From Sphingomonas taxi (GTDB taxonomy: Bacteria; Pseudomonadota; Alphaproteobacteria; Sphingomonadales; Sphingomonadaceae): 64,000 nt of DNA. Under the pieces are notes generated by a model, which was given only the letters and a program-made list of their open reading frames with translations, had not been told where the DNA came from and ran no database searches. The stretch spans positions 124,001-188,000 of the forward strand of contig QFMX01000001.1 of assembly GCA_003240625.1 (NCBI GenBank), written 5' to 3'. The first letter of the stretch is position 1; every line of letters begins with the position of its first letter. Shown here in pieces: positions 42,428 through 51,196 of this stretch. Both the position numbers and the translations under genes were made by a program.

Positions 42428-43729
42428 ATGATTTTTGACCAGATCATTACCTTGATAGTGCTGGGCTGCGTGGTCGCTGCGCTGATCTGGGACAAGGTTC
42501 GTGCAGACGTCGTCGCGCTTGCAGGCGCGGCCGTCTTGCTGATGACCGGGGTGGTGCGTCCGGTCGATGTTCAGGGTGCTTTTGCCAGTCCTGCGATCAT
42601 TGCGCTCGCCTCGCTCTTCGTCATTTCCTACGCACTCGAACTCTCCGGATTGCTCGATCGCGCGATCGAGGCCGCCGTTGCGATGTGTCGCAGGCTCGGT
42701 GCGACGGGCGTCTGGCTACTGCTGGGGATCGCGGGAGTTTTATCCAGCGTGTTGAACAGCACCCCGATCGTCGTGCTGACCGCCCCGGTGGTGAAGGACG
42801 TCGCCGCCAGCCTGCAACTTTCGGCCAAACGCTATCTGATGCCCTTGTCCTACATCACCATCCTCGGCGGCTGCTGCACATTGCTGGGGACGTCGACCAA
42901 CCTCCTCGTCGACGACATGGCGCGCATTGCCGGGCAAAGCCGCTTTGGCATCTTCGAGATCACACCCGTGGGCCTGCCCGTCGCGCTGGTTGGGGGTCTT
43001 TATCTCTTGCTGTTCAGCGGCAGGTTGATGGGGACCCGTATGCTGGATCCAGCCGATGGGCGTCCCGATGCGGCGATCGCGGTCGCTGGCGGACAGGTGG
43101 GGAACGCCGAGCTGTTTGCGGAGCGGCGTCCGTTGCAGCCCGTCAAGGCCGCCATCGCATTGGCGACCTTCGTCGGCGCGATCATCCTCGCCGCATTCAA
43201 TGTCGCACCGATCGCCGCGACCGCGTTTGCTGGAGCGGTACTGCTGATCCTCTTGCGCGTCATCTCCGCCGACCAAGCCTATGGTGGCCTCCGTCCCCAG
43301 ATCCTGATCCTGATCGCCGGGATGGTCGTGCTGGGGATCGCGATGGCACAAAGCGGGCTGGCGAGTGCCGCCACCACGACGCTGATCGCCACGCTCGAGG
43401 GAGTCAGTCCCCTGACGGCGCTCATCGTGCTCTACGGCCTGACCATGGTGCTGACCGAGCTGCTGTCGAACGCGACCGTCGCCGTGCTGGTAACGCCGGT
43501 CGCGGTCGCGCTGGCGGAGAGCCTCGGGGTGAGCCCCCGCCCCTTCCTCGTCGTGGTCATGATCGCCGGCAGCGCCTCGTTCGCGACCCCGTTCGGCTAC
43601 CAGACCAACGTCATCGTCTATCAACTCGGACGCTATCGCTACACCGATTTTCTGCGTGTGGGCCTTCCGCTCAACCTCATCACCGCGGTTGTCACGATCA
43701 CTACTACCCGCATCTTTTTCCCGTTCTGA
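42428..43729 (+). CDS. SLC13/DASS-type permease without RCK domains
   Basis: A 433-residue inner membrane protein with about eleven to twelve helices. SLC13/ArsB-like signatures include VLSSVLNSTPIVVLTAPVV, GGCCTLLGTSTNLLVDDMA (SNT-like sodium/substrate motif), and in the second half ELLSNATVAVLVTPVAVALA plus SASFATPFGYQTNVIVY. Many close relatives carry two cytoplasmic TrkA-C domains between the halves; here only a short loop (residues about 205-235) is present. Dicarboxylate, sulfate or other anion transport is possible. I chose ATG 42428, preceded by GAGG. It stands alone on the plus strand among minus-strand genes. Confidence 0.82.
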   Translation: MIFDQIITLIVLGCVVAALIWDKVRADVVALAGAAVLLMTGVVRPVDVQGAFASPAIIALASLFVISYALELSGLLDRAIEAAVAMCRRLGATGVWLLLGIAGVLSSVLNSTPIVVLTAPVVKDVAASLQLSAKRYLMPLSYITILGGCCTLLGTSTNLLVDDMARIAGQSRFGIFEITPVGLPVALVGGLYLLLFSGRLMGTRMLDPADGRPDAAIAVAGGQVGNAELFAERRPLQPVKAAIALATFVGAIILAAFNVAPIAATAFAGAVLLILLRVISADQAYGGLRPQILILIAGMVVLGIAMAQSGLASAATTTLIATLEGVSPLTALIVLYGLTMVLTELLSNATVAVLVTPVAVALAESLGVSPRPFLVVVMIAGSASFATPFGYQTNVIVYQLGRYRYTDFLRVGLPLNLITAVVTITTTRIFFPF

Positions 43730-43760
43730 TCCTTCAACGGGGCCGTCGGCACGCTGCCGC

Positions 43761-44489
43761 CTAACGCGACCCTGGGGTTTGATCGCCGGGCGACCGGGCG
43801 TCGCCGGTATCGCCGACATTGCCCTCGTTCGAACTTCCGCCGGCTGCCATACCGCCGCCGCTGCCGCCGCCACCGCCTCGACTACCGCCACCACCCGATT
43901 GTTTGTCACGCTCCCCCTTGCCGCGCGCGCCTGCACCGGAAGGTCGCGTCGGTCCCTGCGCCGGGAGCACGAGGTCCTGGGGAATGGGCTGCAAATCCAA
44001 GGCCTCGCGCACGAAGTTCCGGAGCGAGATCACAAGATCGTGCGTCGGCACCGGACGTCCGGCGACCAGTTCGTCGGCTGCGCTTGCGGCGAGACGCACC
44101 TGCTCGTCCGTACCCAGCAGGATGATGTCGGAGAGCGCTGCTTCCACCGCGTCCCGGATCCGCCGACCACGCTCCGACCCGGCCGCAGCCTCCAGATCAA
44201 GGCTCGCATCGGTGGCCGATACGGGGTCGCTGCCGCGCTTCCGGAGATCGCGCAGATGTGCAGGGTCGACGGTGAGGGTCCCGGTGAACGATCCCCCCAA
44301 CGTCTTGTAGGCCGCTATCAGCGTGCGCAGACGTTCGTTGATCTGCCGGTTCATCCGCTCGCGACGCTGCTGGATCGTCATCATCGTCAGTAGCCGGATG
44401 CCGACACCCATCAGCGTCACCAGCGCGAGCCCGAACAGCGTTGCCAGGACGCTCTGCCAGGAACTGAAATCGATGTTCCTCATGCCCAT
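43761..44489 (-). CDS. Uncharacterised single-span membrane protein with Gly-rich tail
   Basis: A 242-residue protein starting MGMRNIDFSSWQS, with one membrane helix (VLATLFGLALVTLMGVGIRL), a basic helical segment (MTIQQRRERMNRQINERLRT), a folded helical domain (residues about 50-165, SDIILLGTDEQVRLAASAAD), and a disordered C-terminal tail rich in Gly and Ser (residues about 190-242). The cytoplasmic domain is of unknown family. Two ATG codons six bases apart (44489, 44483) both have purine-rich leaders. Its stop faces the SLC13 permease stop (31-base gap). Confidence 0.6.
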   Translation of the reverse strand: MGMRNIDFSSWQSVLATLFGLALVTLMGVGIRLLTMMTIQQRRERMNRQINERLRTLIAAYKTLGGSFTGTLTVDPAHLRDLRKRGSDPVSATDASLDLEAAAGSERGRRIRDAVEAALSDIILLGTDEQVRLAASAADELVAGRPVPTHDLVISLRNFVREALDLQPIPQDLVLPAQGPTRPSGAGARGKGERDKQSGGGGSRGGGGGSGGGMAAGGSSNEGNVGDTGDARSPGDQTPGSR

Positions 44490-44710
44490 TCCTTCGTTCT
44501 CCTTAGGGACGACGCGGTAAGCCGGCTTCAGCGCGCCCGACGCCCCGGATCTTGCTCCGGTCAACGGTTATGCCGCTGATAACGCACGGCTGACGCTTGG
44601 AGTAGGTGCCTGCATTGCCGTCCGCCGATCCGGACTGACCGTCGTAGTTCGCTATCCATTGACCCCGATCGGCGGGCGGAAGGGCTGGTGAAATCGCCGC
44701 GCTGTTGGCT

Positions 44711-45733
44711 TCAGCGCCGAGGGACGACCTCGACGATGATGTCGCCCGCTTCCAGACGGGCGGCCTCGGGTTCCCAGAAGCAAAAGTTCTGATGCCCACG
44801 ATAGATGCGATGACCGAGCCCGGTGGTGATGTCGGCAAGCGACTTGCCCACTTCCTCCGCGGAGACTTCCCGTTCGCGCAGGACGACGCGCCCGCCGGAT
44901 GCGGCGAGATCGGCCATGTATTCGGCGGTATGGGCACCGTGCGTGGATCCGGCGAGCAGCAGACCCGCAAAGCTGGCCGGGTTGATGACCACGTCCGCCC
45001 CTGCTTGGCGGGCGATCGCTTCATTGTCCTCCGACCGGATCACCACGCTGATCGGGAGATCGGGCGCGATCCGGCGCGCCGTCAGCACGATAAGGATCGA
45101 GGTATCGTCGCGACCGGCGGAGACGATGAGCGCGCGGGCCTGAGAGAGACGGGCTGCCTCGAGCGCTGCGTTGCGCGTGGCATTGCCCTCCATCACCGTC
45201 GTGCCGCAACTCTCCGCCGTGCGTAACGCCGCGGCGCGCTCGTCGACGACCACGATCGTGCCCGGATCGGCACCGCGACGGATGAGCTCGCTTACGGCCT
45301 CGGAACCGCTCGTGCCGAAACCGGCGACCACGACATGGCCTTCGAGGTGCCGCTGGATCACCGACATACGCCATTTCTCCCACACGCCCTTGAGCAGAAA
45401 ATCATACGCGGTTCCCAGAAAGATGAGCCATACGAAGAGCCGGATCGGCGTCACGACGAAGGTGTCGAACATCCGCGCCTGCTGCGTCACGGGCACGATG
45501 TCGCCATAGCCGACGGTCGTCACGGTAATCATCGTGAAATACAGGATGTCGGCGAACGTCACGGGCTCGCCCGAATTCTGCCGCAGGCCCTCGCGATCGA
45601 ACCAATGGACCGCGAGCGCGATGCCGATCAGGCCCAGCGCGACCAGCGCCCGCCAGGACAGGGCCAGCCACGCCGGGGTTCGGCTCTGACGGCGCAGGCG
45701 ATAGTGCACCGTGTCTGCATCGTCGGTGTGCAT
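44711..45733 (-). CDS. Potassium channel with cytoplasmic RCK/TrkA-N domain
   Basis: A 340-residue channel. Two membrane helices (residues about 23-45 and 80-105) flank a pore loop with the K+ selectivity filter TVTTVGYGDIVPVT. From about residue 112 an RCK domain follows, with VVVAGFGTSGSEAVSELIRR (NAD-binding Rossmann motif), VVVDERAAAL, GNATRNAALEAA, and a C-terminal RCK-C-like part (VLREREVSAEEVGKSLADI). The fold resembles MthK and Kch-type channels. ATG 45733 gives MHTDDADTVHYRLRRQ, a typical short cytoplasmic start. With the neighbouring KdpD-like protein it suggests a small ion-handling cluster. Confidence 0.9.
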   Translation of the reverse strand: MHTDDADTVHYRLRRQSRTPAWLALSWRALVALGLIGIALAVHWFDREGLRQNSGEPVTFADILYFTMITVTTVGYGDIVPVTQQARMFDTFVVTPIRLFVWLIFLGTAYDFLLKGVWEKWRMSVIQRHLEGHVVVAGFGTSGSEAVSELIRRGADPGTIVVVDERAAALRTAESCGTTVMEGNATRNAALEAARLSQARALIVSAGRDDTSILIVLTARRIAPDLPISVVIRSEDNEAIARQAGADVVINPASFAGLLLAGSTHGAHTAEYMADLAASGGRVVLREREVSAEEVGKSLADITTGLGHRIYRGHQNFCFWEPEAARLEAGDIIVEVVPRR

Positions 45734-46068
45734 GCCATCTCTTGCATCGCCACAAAGCCGCTGTGAAGCTACGATCCGTCCAGGATCGGCGCAAGGCGCC
45801 GGCATATGGCGGGGTAATCCCGCTAGGGTAAGTGGCGCGGCACCTTAGCGAAAAGCCAACCTGACAGGCCGGCGAGGCAGGTTTGCGGTCGCGGACTGAG
45901 CGCTCCTCCCGTTGCGTACGAAATGCCTCCGAGCCCCTCGGCCTAGCGGCGATATGCGGTTCGTCGCGCGAGGCTGTGGAGCGAGCGCAAACCCACCCGA
46001 ACCGCTCTGGACGCCGGATTGCCCACGTTCCACGACGGTCGCCTACCGGGGGCCCGGAGATAGTAAGC
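45734..46068. other. Intergenic region without a recognisable gene
   Basis: About 335 bases between the K+ channel start and a small plus-strand gene. It holds the channel promoter and a short GC hairpin (GCGGG at 45809-45813 pairing with CCCGC at 45819-45823). Open frames here have no domain features and I do not call them. Confidence 0.5.
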
Positions 46069-46305
46069 GTGTTGAAAACGATGTTGAACATGCCCGCCAA
46101 GCTGATGCGGGAAGCGAACGGGGATGACGACGCGGCGCAAGAGCATGAACCGGTCGCATCGGGATCGCTCGTGCAGATGGTAGAGGCATTCACCGCGCTC
46201 GATCCTGCCGAGGTCGAAGGGCTGGTCATCAAATGCGCGGGTCGCGACCGGCCAATCACGTCGGCGGAGGTCCGTGACCTGCGACTGACCTCTGCGGCGG
46301 TTTAG
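46069..46305 (+). CDS. Small hypothetical protein
   Basis: A 78-residue soluble protein from GTG 46069 (GGAGA about nine bases upstream), reading MSVLKTMLNMPAKLMREANG and then SLVQMVEAFTALDPAEVEGL, ending LTSAAV. It is acidic in the first half and helical, with no cysteines other than one in VIKCAGRD. I do not recognise it. A hairpin begins 14 bases after the stop, which supports a real short transcription unit. Confidence 0.5.
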   Translation: MLKTMLNMPAKLMREANGDDDAAQEHEPVASGSLVQMVEAFTALDPAEVEGLVIKCAGRDRPITSAEVRDLRLTSAAV

Positions 46306-46318
46306 GGTACCGGCCGGA

Positions 46319-46349
46319 GCGCTGGCGAGGACCCCGGGCCAGCCAGCGC
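46319..46349 (+). terminator. Hairpin after the small hypothetical gene
   Basis: GCGCTGGC (46319-46326) pairs with GCCAGCGC (46342-46349) around a 15-base loop, just after the stop at 46305. It has no T-tract. Confidence 0.4.
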
Positions 46350-46445
46350 GGTCACGCTGATGGAGCGAGCGAAGCGTTCGAGGCCTAAGCTTGCACGTCC
46401 ATCAAGCCCGGTCCGTTAGACGACGGTGTCGATGCGCCCCGTAAA

Positions 46446-46475
46446 GGGCGGCGCGCGTTACGACGCGCACCGCCC
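46446..46475 (-). terminator. Strong hairpin downstream of the GH31 operon
   Basis: A GC stem of 12 pairs with a single C/A mismatch (GGGCGG-C-GCGCGT with ACGCGC-A-CCGCCC) and a TACG tetraloop. In the minus-strand direction it is followed by TTTAC. It lies 50 bases past the stop of the minus-strand GH31 gene and is a good terminator for that operon. Confidence 0.6.
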
Positions 46476-46524
46476 TCACGGCAGCTGAAGATCGAATGCC
46501 GCGTCTCGGCTGGCGTGTCCCAAC

Positions 46525-49407
46525 TCAAGATTTTGGCCGCTTTAGCTCCACCGCCGCGCCTCGATACGTGACGGTCGCATCCCCCGCGTCGTCGAGATCG
46601 AGCGGACGGCCAGCCGCCATCCACTTCACCCGCACCGTCCGGCTCGCGGGCATGGCCTTATACCCCTGCCCTTCACGAGCCCCGAGCGTCACCGCCCCGG
46701 TCGCGTCGTCATACGTCACCGGAATCCGGCTGTACGCCCCGCCACGATACTGCTCGCTTGTGCCGTCATCCTCGTACAGCCCGAAGCTGCCGTTCGCGCC
46801 CGGATAGACCGCGAGCGTCAGCGGAGCATCCGGCTTCTGGTCGACATATTGCGTGACCGGACCCATCGGCACGATCGCCCCCGCCTTCACGAACAGCGGC
46901 ATCCGCTCGTAAGGCGCCGCGACCGTGACGCTTTGCCCGCCGCGATACGCCTGCCCTGTGTTGAAGTCGTACCAGACCGTCGCGCCGGGCAGGTACACCG
47001 AGCGAGACCGCGCGCGATATTCGGTCACCGGCGCGACGAGGAAGCTGTCGCCGAACAGATATTCGTCGTTCACCTTCCGCGCCTGCACGTCGTTCGGATA
47101 GTCCATCACCAGACCGCGCATGATGCTGCCGTCCTTGAACCACGTGTCCGCAGCGACCGTGTAGATATACGGCATCAGGCGGTAGCGAAGCTGGTCGTAC
47201 CAGACCATCGAGTTCCGCATCGGAGAGCCTTCCGGCGAAATCTCGTAGATCTCGCGGTACGGGCTCTCGCCGTGGCTGCGGAACAGCGGGCTGAACGCAC
47301 CGAACTGGAACCAGCGCAGGTTCAGTTCACGCCACTCGTCGAGGTTCGCCGCGGTCGGCGTCTTGCTCGCATAGCGATCCTCCAGCGCGAACCCGCCGAT
47401 GTCGTGCGTCCAGTTGGGGATGCCCGACATCGAAATGTTCACGCCAGCCGAGATCTGCGCGCGCAGATCGTACCAGCGGCTCGCCACGTCGCCAGACCAC
47501 ACCGCGGCACCCTCGCGCTGCAACCCGCCAAACCCCGATCGCGTCAGGATGAAGGGCCGTACGTCCGGCTTATACTGCCGCCAACCGTCATAGACCGCGC
47601 CGACATGCACCAGCGGATAGCTGTTGAAATACTGCGCAGCCGGCCCCGCCGCGGTCGGGCCCATGGTAGCGATCCGCTCGGGGATCGACAGGTTCGAGTG
47701 AATGTCGGGCTCGCTCGCATCGAGCCACCACGCGTCGGTGCCGATCTTCGCGAGGCTGTCCTTGATCTGCCGCCAGTAGATCGTCCGCGCCTCGGGCGCA
47801 TAGGGATCGTAATCGGTGTTCAGATAGCCCGGCCCGACCCAGTCCTTGTTCCCGTAATCGAGGTTGCCGCGATAGGTGTAGCCCTTCGCCGCCAGCTCCT
47901 TGTAGTTCTCGGTCGTCGGATAGAATTTCGGCCAGACCGAGATCATGAAGCGCGCGTTCATGTCGTGGATCTTGTCGATCATCTTCTGCGGCTCGGGGAA
48001 GCGCGCCTTGTCGAACGCATGGCTGCCCCACGCATTCTCCGGCCAGTAGAACCAGTCCTGGACGATGTTATCGAGCGGGATCTTCAGGTCGCGGTATTTT
48101 TTGACGACGTCGACGACCTCGTCCTGCGTATTGTAGCGCTGGCGCGACTGCCAGAAGCCATACGCCCATTTCGGCATCATCACGGCCTTGCCGGTGAGCG
48201 AACGATAGCCGGCGACGACCTCGTCCATGTCCTTGCCGGGCACGTACCAATAATTGACCGACTTCGCGATATCGCTGGTGAACCACACCGAATGGCGATC
48301 GGTCGCGGCGAGCGGATTATTGTGGAGCAGCGCGATATACCCCGCGTTCGGCTCCCATTCGATCCGCACCGCGACGCGCTTGCCCTTGGTCATCGGCAGG
48401 TCGAAATTCGCGTACCAGGGGTTCCAGTTCTGGCGCCAGCGGTTCAGCACCTCCTTGCCGTCCGCGAACACCTTGAAATAGCTCGAGCCGTAGAGCTGGA
48501 ACTTGTGCACGCCGCTGACGTCCGGCGTCACGTCGCCGGTCCACACGACCTTCTGCGTCTCGACCGCATTGCCCGCGGTGTTCTGGCCACCGGTCGCAGC
48601 AACCGTCTGTGCCTTGGCGGCGGCGGGCCACTTCGCCTGATCCTTGATATACTGGTAGTTGATCGACGCTTCCTGCTGCGTCACGGCCAGCCGATCGCCG
48701 AGATAATATTGCGCGGTGAAGCCAGGCTTGCCGCCGCTGGTCACCTTCAGCCCGTCGGTGCCGACCAACGAATACGGGCGCGGATTGCCGAAGCGGGTGA
48801 TGCCGTCATTGTCCCACAACAGGCCGTAATTCTTCGTCGAGACGACGAACGGGACCGCGATGTCCATGTTGTGCTGCGCGAGTTCGACGTCCTCGCCATT
48901 ATAATCCATCTGCGCGTTCTGATGCTGGCCAAGACCGTACAGACCCTCGTCCGTACCCCGGTTGAACTGCTGGGACGCGACCACGAACGGCTTGCCCTCC
49001 GCGTTGGTCGGCGAGAATGCAGGCGCGGCGGCCTGATCCAGCACGACCTTTCCGGCGGCATCGAGGAAGCGGACGCGGCCGGTCTTGAGATCGACCTCGG
49101 CGGTATCGCGCGCGGTCGCGACAAGAACGCGCTTGCCCTGCTGCGTGACCGTGTACTGGCCGGCGATCGGCGGCGTCGGGACCATCAGGCTCGGCGCGGT
49201 CGTCACGCGCGTCGGGCTCGCAACGACATGGATGATCCCGTCACCATGCACCGTCACCTCGACCCAGCCGGCCGGGCCGCTCGACGGCGCGACGCCGATC
49301 CCGTTCGCGATCTTCTCGAAACCGCCCTTGGCGACCTGCGCTTGCGCCATCGCCGGCGTAAGTGCGCTGCCGGCCAGCAGCAGCGCGAAACCCAAAACCT
49401 TCATCAT
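46525..49407 (-). CDS. GH31 alpha-xylosidase with PA14 insert (xyloglucan type)
   Basis: A 960-residue secreted enzyme. After a Sec signal (MMKVLGFALLLAGSALTPAM) come the N-terminal beta domain with GLYGLGQHQNAQMDYNG, a PA14-like insert at about residues 230-380 (VVWTGDVTPDVSGVHKFQLY, FADGKEVLNRWRQNW), and the GH31 barrel with nucleophile D563 in WWLDASEPD and acid/base D640 in VWSGDV. This architecture matches bacterial alpha-xylosidases that remove xylose from the non-reducing end of xyloglucan oligosaccharides. It is the last gene of TBDR-GH2-GH35-GH31; alpha-glucosidase activity is the main alternative. Confidence 0.9.
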   Translation of the reverse strand: MMKVLGFALLLAGSALTPAMAQAQVAKGGFEKIANGIGVAPSSGPAGWVEVTVHGDGIIHVVASPTRVTTAPSLMVPTPPIAGQYTVTQQGKRVLVATARDTAEVDLKTGRVRFLDAAGKVVLDQAAAPAFSPTNAEGKPFVVASQQFNRGTDEGLYGLGQHQNAQMDYNGEDVELAQHNMDIAVPFVVSTKNYGLLWDNDGITRFGNPRPYSLVGTDGLKVTSGGKPGFTAQYYLGDRLAVTQQEASINYQYIKDQAKWPAAAKAQTVAATGGQNTAGNAVETQKVVWTGDVTPDVSGVHKFQLYGSSYFKVFADGKEVLNRWRQNWNPWYANFDLPMTKGKRVAVRIEWEPNAGYIALLHNNPLAATDRHSVWFTSDIAKSVNYWYVPGKDMDEVVAGYRSLTGKAVMMPKWAYGFWQSRQRYNTQDEVVDVVKKYRDLKIPLDNIVQDWFYWPENAWGSHAFDKARFPEPQKMIDKIHDMNARFMISVWPKFYPTTENYKELAAKGYTYRGNLDYGNKDWVGPGYLNTDYDPYAPEARTIYWRQIKDSLAKIGTDAWWLDASEPDIHSNLSIPERIATMGPTAAGPAAQYFNSYPLVHVGAVYDGWRQYKPDVRPFILTRSGFGGLQREGAAVWSGDVASRWYDLRAQISAGVNISMSGIPNWTHDIGGFALEDRYASKTPTAANLDEWRELNLRWFQFGAFSPLFRSHGESPYREIYEISPEGSPMRNSMVWYDQLRYRLMPYIYTVAADTWFKDGSIMRGLVMDYPNDVQARKVNDEYLFGDSFLVAPVTEYRARSRSVYLPGATVWYDFNTGQAYRGGQSVTVAAPYERMPLFVKAGAIVPMGPVTQYVDQKPDAPLTLAVYPGANGSFGLYEDDGTSEQYRGGAYSRIPVTYDDATGAVTLGAREGQGYKAMPASRTVRVKWMAAGRPLDLDDAGDATVTYRGAAVELKRPKS

Positions 49408-49440
49408 CGTCGTCCCTTTGATCGTCGAGTTTCGCGCTCG

Positions 49441-51084
49441 TTATTTGTAGCTGCCCATGGTCACCTTCAGGATGACCGGGGTGAGCAGGTTGATGCCGTA
49501 ATCGGTCTGGTCGCCGTTCCATACGCGGCTCATCACCCAGCGCCCGTCGACCACGCGCCCCTCCTCGACGCGGAACACCGAGCCATTCTTCGGGCCACCT
49601 TTGGCCGTCCCGAAGTTCAGCCGAACGTGATCGCCGACCACCAGGAACTCGTTCGGTGACAGGTGCGCGACCGCGACACCGCCGACCGGTTCCTTCGCCC
49701 AGACCGGAGGCTCGGACTTGATCCACGTCCAGTCCTTTTGCCCGAACTGCCATTCCCCATAGCTGGTGCCGATCGTCCAACCGCCCATCGTGACCGACTG
49801 TGCCGCGGCCTGCCCCGCGCTTTCGTCGGGCTTGGCGACACCCCAGGTGGGATGTTCGAACGCGATCTTCGCCCAGTCGCGCGCCATCGTCGACAGCGCC
49901 GCGTATTTCAGCCCGATCGCATCGACGGTCTGGTCGTCGAGCGCCTTCGCCCCCAGCGGATAATTGAAATACCCGGTCTCATCCATGCCGAACGGCGCAT
50001 AGCCGATCGCGCCGCGGCCTAGCGCTGCGTAGAAGAACCGCGCAAATTCCTTGGCGTTGCCGATCTCGGGCACCATCAGCGCGTTGTCGGGGCGTGCATA
50101 CGCATCGAGGTACAGCGCGACATGCGCCGCATCGCGGTCATAGATGTCAGGCGCCTGGAAATCGAGCGCGGGCGCGGCCGCCTTCCAGATATCGAGTACG
50201 TCCTGCTGCGGCCCACCGCTCGCCACGCCGGTCGGATCGGGCACGTTCGAGGGCCCGGCGAGCGATGCGTTGACGTACATCGGCAACGGCTTGATCGCCT
50301 TCCCCGCCGCCGCGATCTCGTCGACGAAACGCGCGGTATGCCAGGTGTTGAACGCGCGATCCGCCTGCGCCCCGAACATCTGCGTCCAGCTCCCGCCCGG
50401 CTTCTTCAGCGCCTTCGCCAGTTCGGCGGGCACGGGCTTTGCAAACACCGCATTGGCCAGAGACCCATAATCGCGCGGCGAGCGATAGCTGCCGACCTCG
50501 TTCTCGGGCTGCACCATGATCACCGTGTTCTGCGGATCATGCGCCTTGAGGTACTTCATCACCTCGACGAACGCGCGCTTGTCCGCCTCCAGCGTCGCGC
50601 GGAACATCGGCGAATGGACATAATGGTCGGTGCCGTCCTTCAGCTTCATCCGCGGAAAACGGCGGTTGTCAGCCTTGAACCAGTCGGGCGTGTAGCCGGG
50701 CGACGTGTTCTTCCACGTCCCGAACCAGAGCAGCACGACGCGTTTGTCATGCGCGCGCGCCTGATCGAGCAGTGTCTGGAGAAAGGACAGGTCGAACTTG
50801 CCCTCGACCGGCTCGACCTGCTGCCATGCGATCGGGATCTCGACGGTGTTCGCATGCATCCGGTCGAGCATCGGCCAGATCTGCGGCAGCGCGGACGCAT
50901 AGTTGCTGCTGTTGTTGACCTGCGCGCCCAGCATCAGGAACGGCGCACCATCGACCATCAGCGCATGACGGCCGCCCTTGGTGACGATCCGCGGAACCTC
51001 GGTCGTCGTCTGTGCCGAAGCCACTCCGGCGATCAACGAAGCGGACAGGGCCAAGCCCGCGACCATCTTCTTCATACGAACCAT
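49441..51084 (-). CDS. GH35 beta-galactosidase-family enzyme (DUF5597 C-terminus)
   Basis: A 547-residue secreted protein with signal LALSASLIAGVASAQ. Its TIM barrel carries VEIPIAWQQVEPVEGKFD, acid/base E196 in VQPENEVGSY, and nucleophile E340 in LMVPEIGNAKEF. The C-terminal ~150 residues are the beta domain known as DUF5597. This GH35 type removes beta-1,2-galactose from xyloglucan side chains in known xyloglucan loci. ATG 51084 has AAAGGA eight bases upstream. It lies 112 bases downstream of GH2 and 33 bases upstream of GH31, so it is most likely co-transcribed with both. Confidence 0.9.
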   Translation of the reverse strand: MVRMKKMVAGLALSASLIAGVASAQTTTEVPRIVTKGGRHALMVDGAPFLMLGAQVNNSSNYASALPQIWPMLDRMHANTVEIPIAWQQVEPVEGKFDLSFLQTLLDQARAHDKRVVLLWFGTWKNTSPGYTPDWFKADNRRFPRMKLKDGTDHYVHSPMFRATLEADKRAFVEVMKYLKAHDPQNTVIMVQPENEVGSYRSPRDYGSLANAVFAKPVPAELAKALKKPGGSWTQMFGAQADRAFNTWHTARFVDEIAAAGKAIKPLPMYVNASLAGPSNVPDPTGVASGGPQQDVLDIWKAAAPALDFQAPDIYDRDAAHVALYLDAYARPDNALMVPEIGNAKEFARFFYAALGRGAIGYAPFGMDETGYFNYPLGAKALDDQTVDAIGLKYAALSTMARDWAKIAFEHPTWGVAKPDESAGQAAAQSVTMGGWTIGTSYGEWQFGQKDWTWIKSEPPVWAKEPVGGVAVAHLSPNEFLVVGDHVRLNFGTAKGGPKNGSVFRVEEGRVVDGRWVMSRVWNGDQTDYGINLLTPVILKVTMGSYK

Positions 51085-51196
51085 CACTGAATCCTTTTCT
51101 GACGATGCGGGACCGACCGGGAATACCCTGCCGATCGGTCCCAAAATACTTGCGTTCCGCATCGGCCATCGGCGTGACGCACGCGCGCGGAAGGCG

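Noticed and set aside
45809..45823. GCGGG/CCCGC hairpin upstream of the K+ channel as a terminator or riboswitch
   Set aside because: Only five base pairs in GC-rich DNA, no T-tract and no conserved loop features.
46849..49659. A 936-residue plus-strand open frame over the GH31 gene
   Set aside because: An antisense shadow with no recognisable domain; the minus-strand GH31 has both catalytic motifs.
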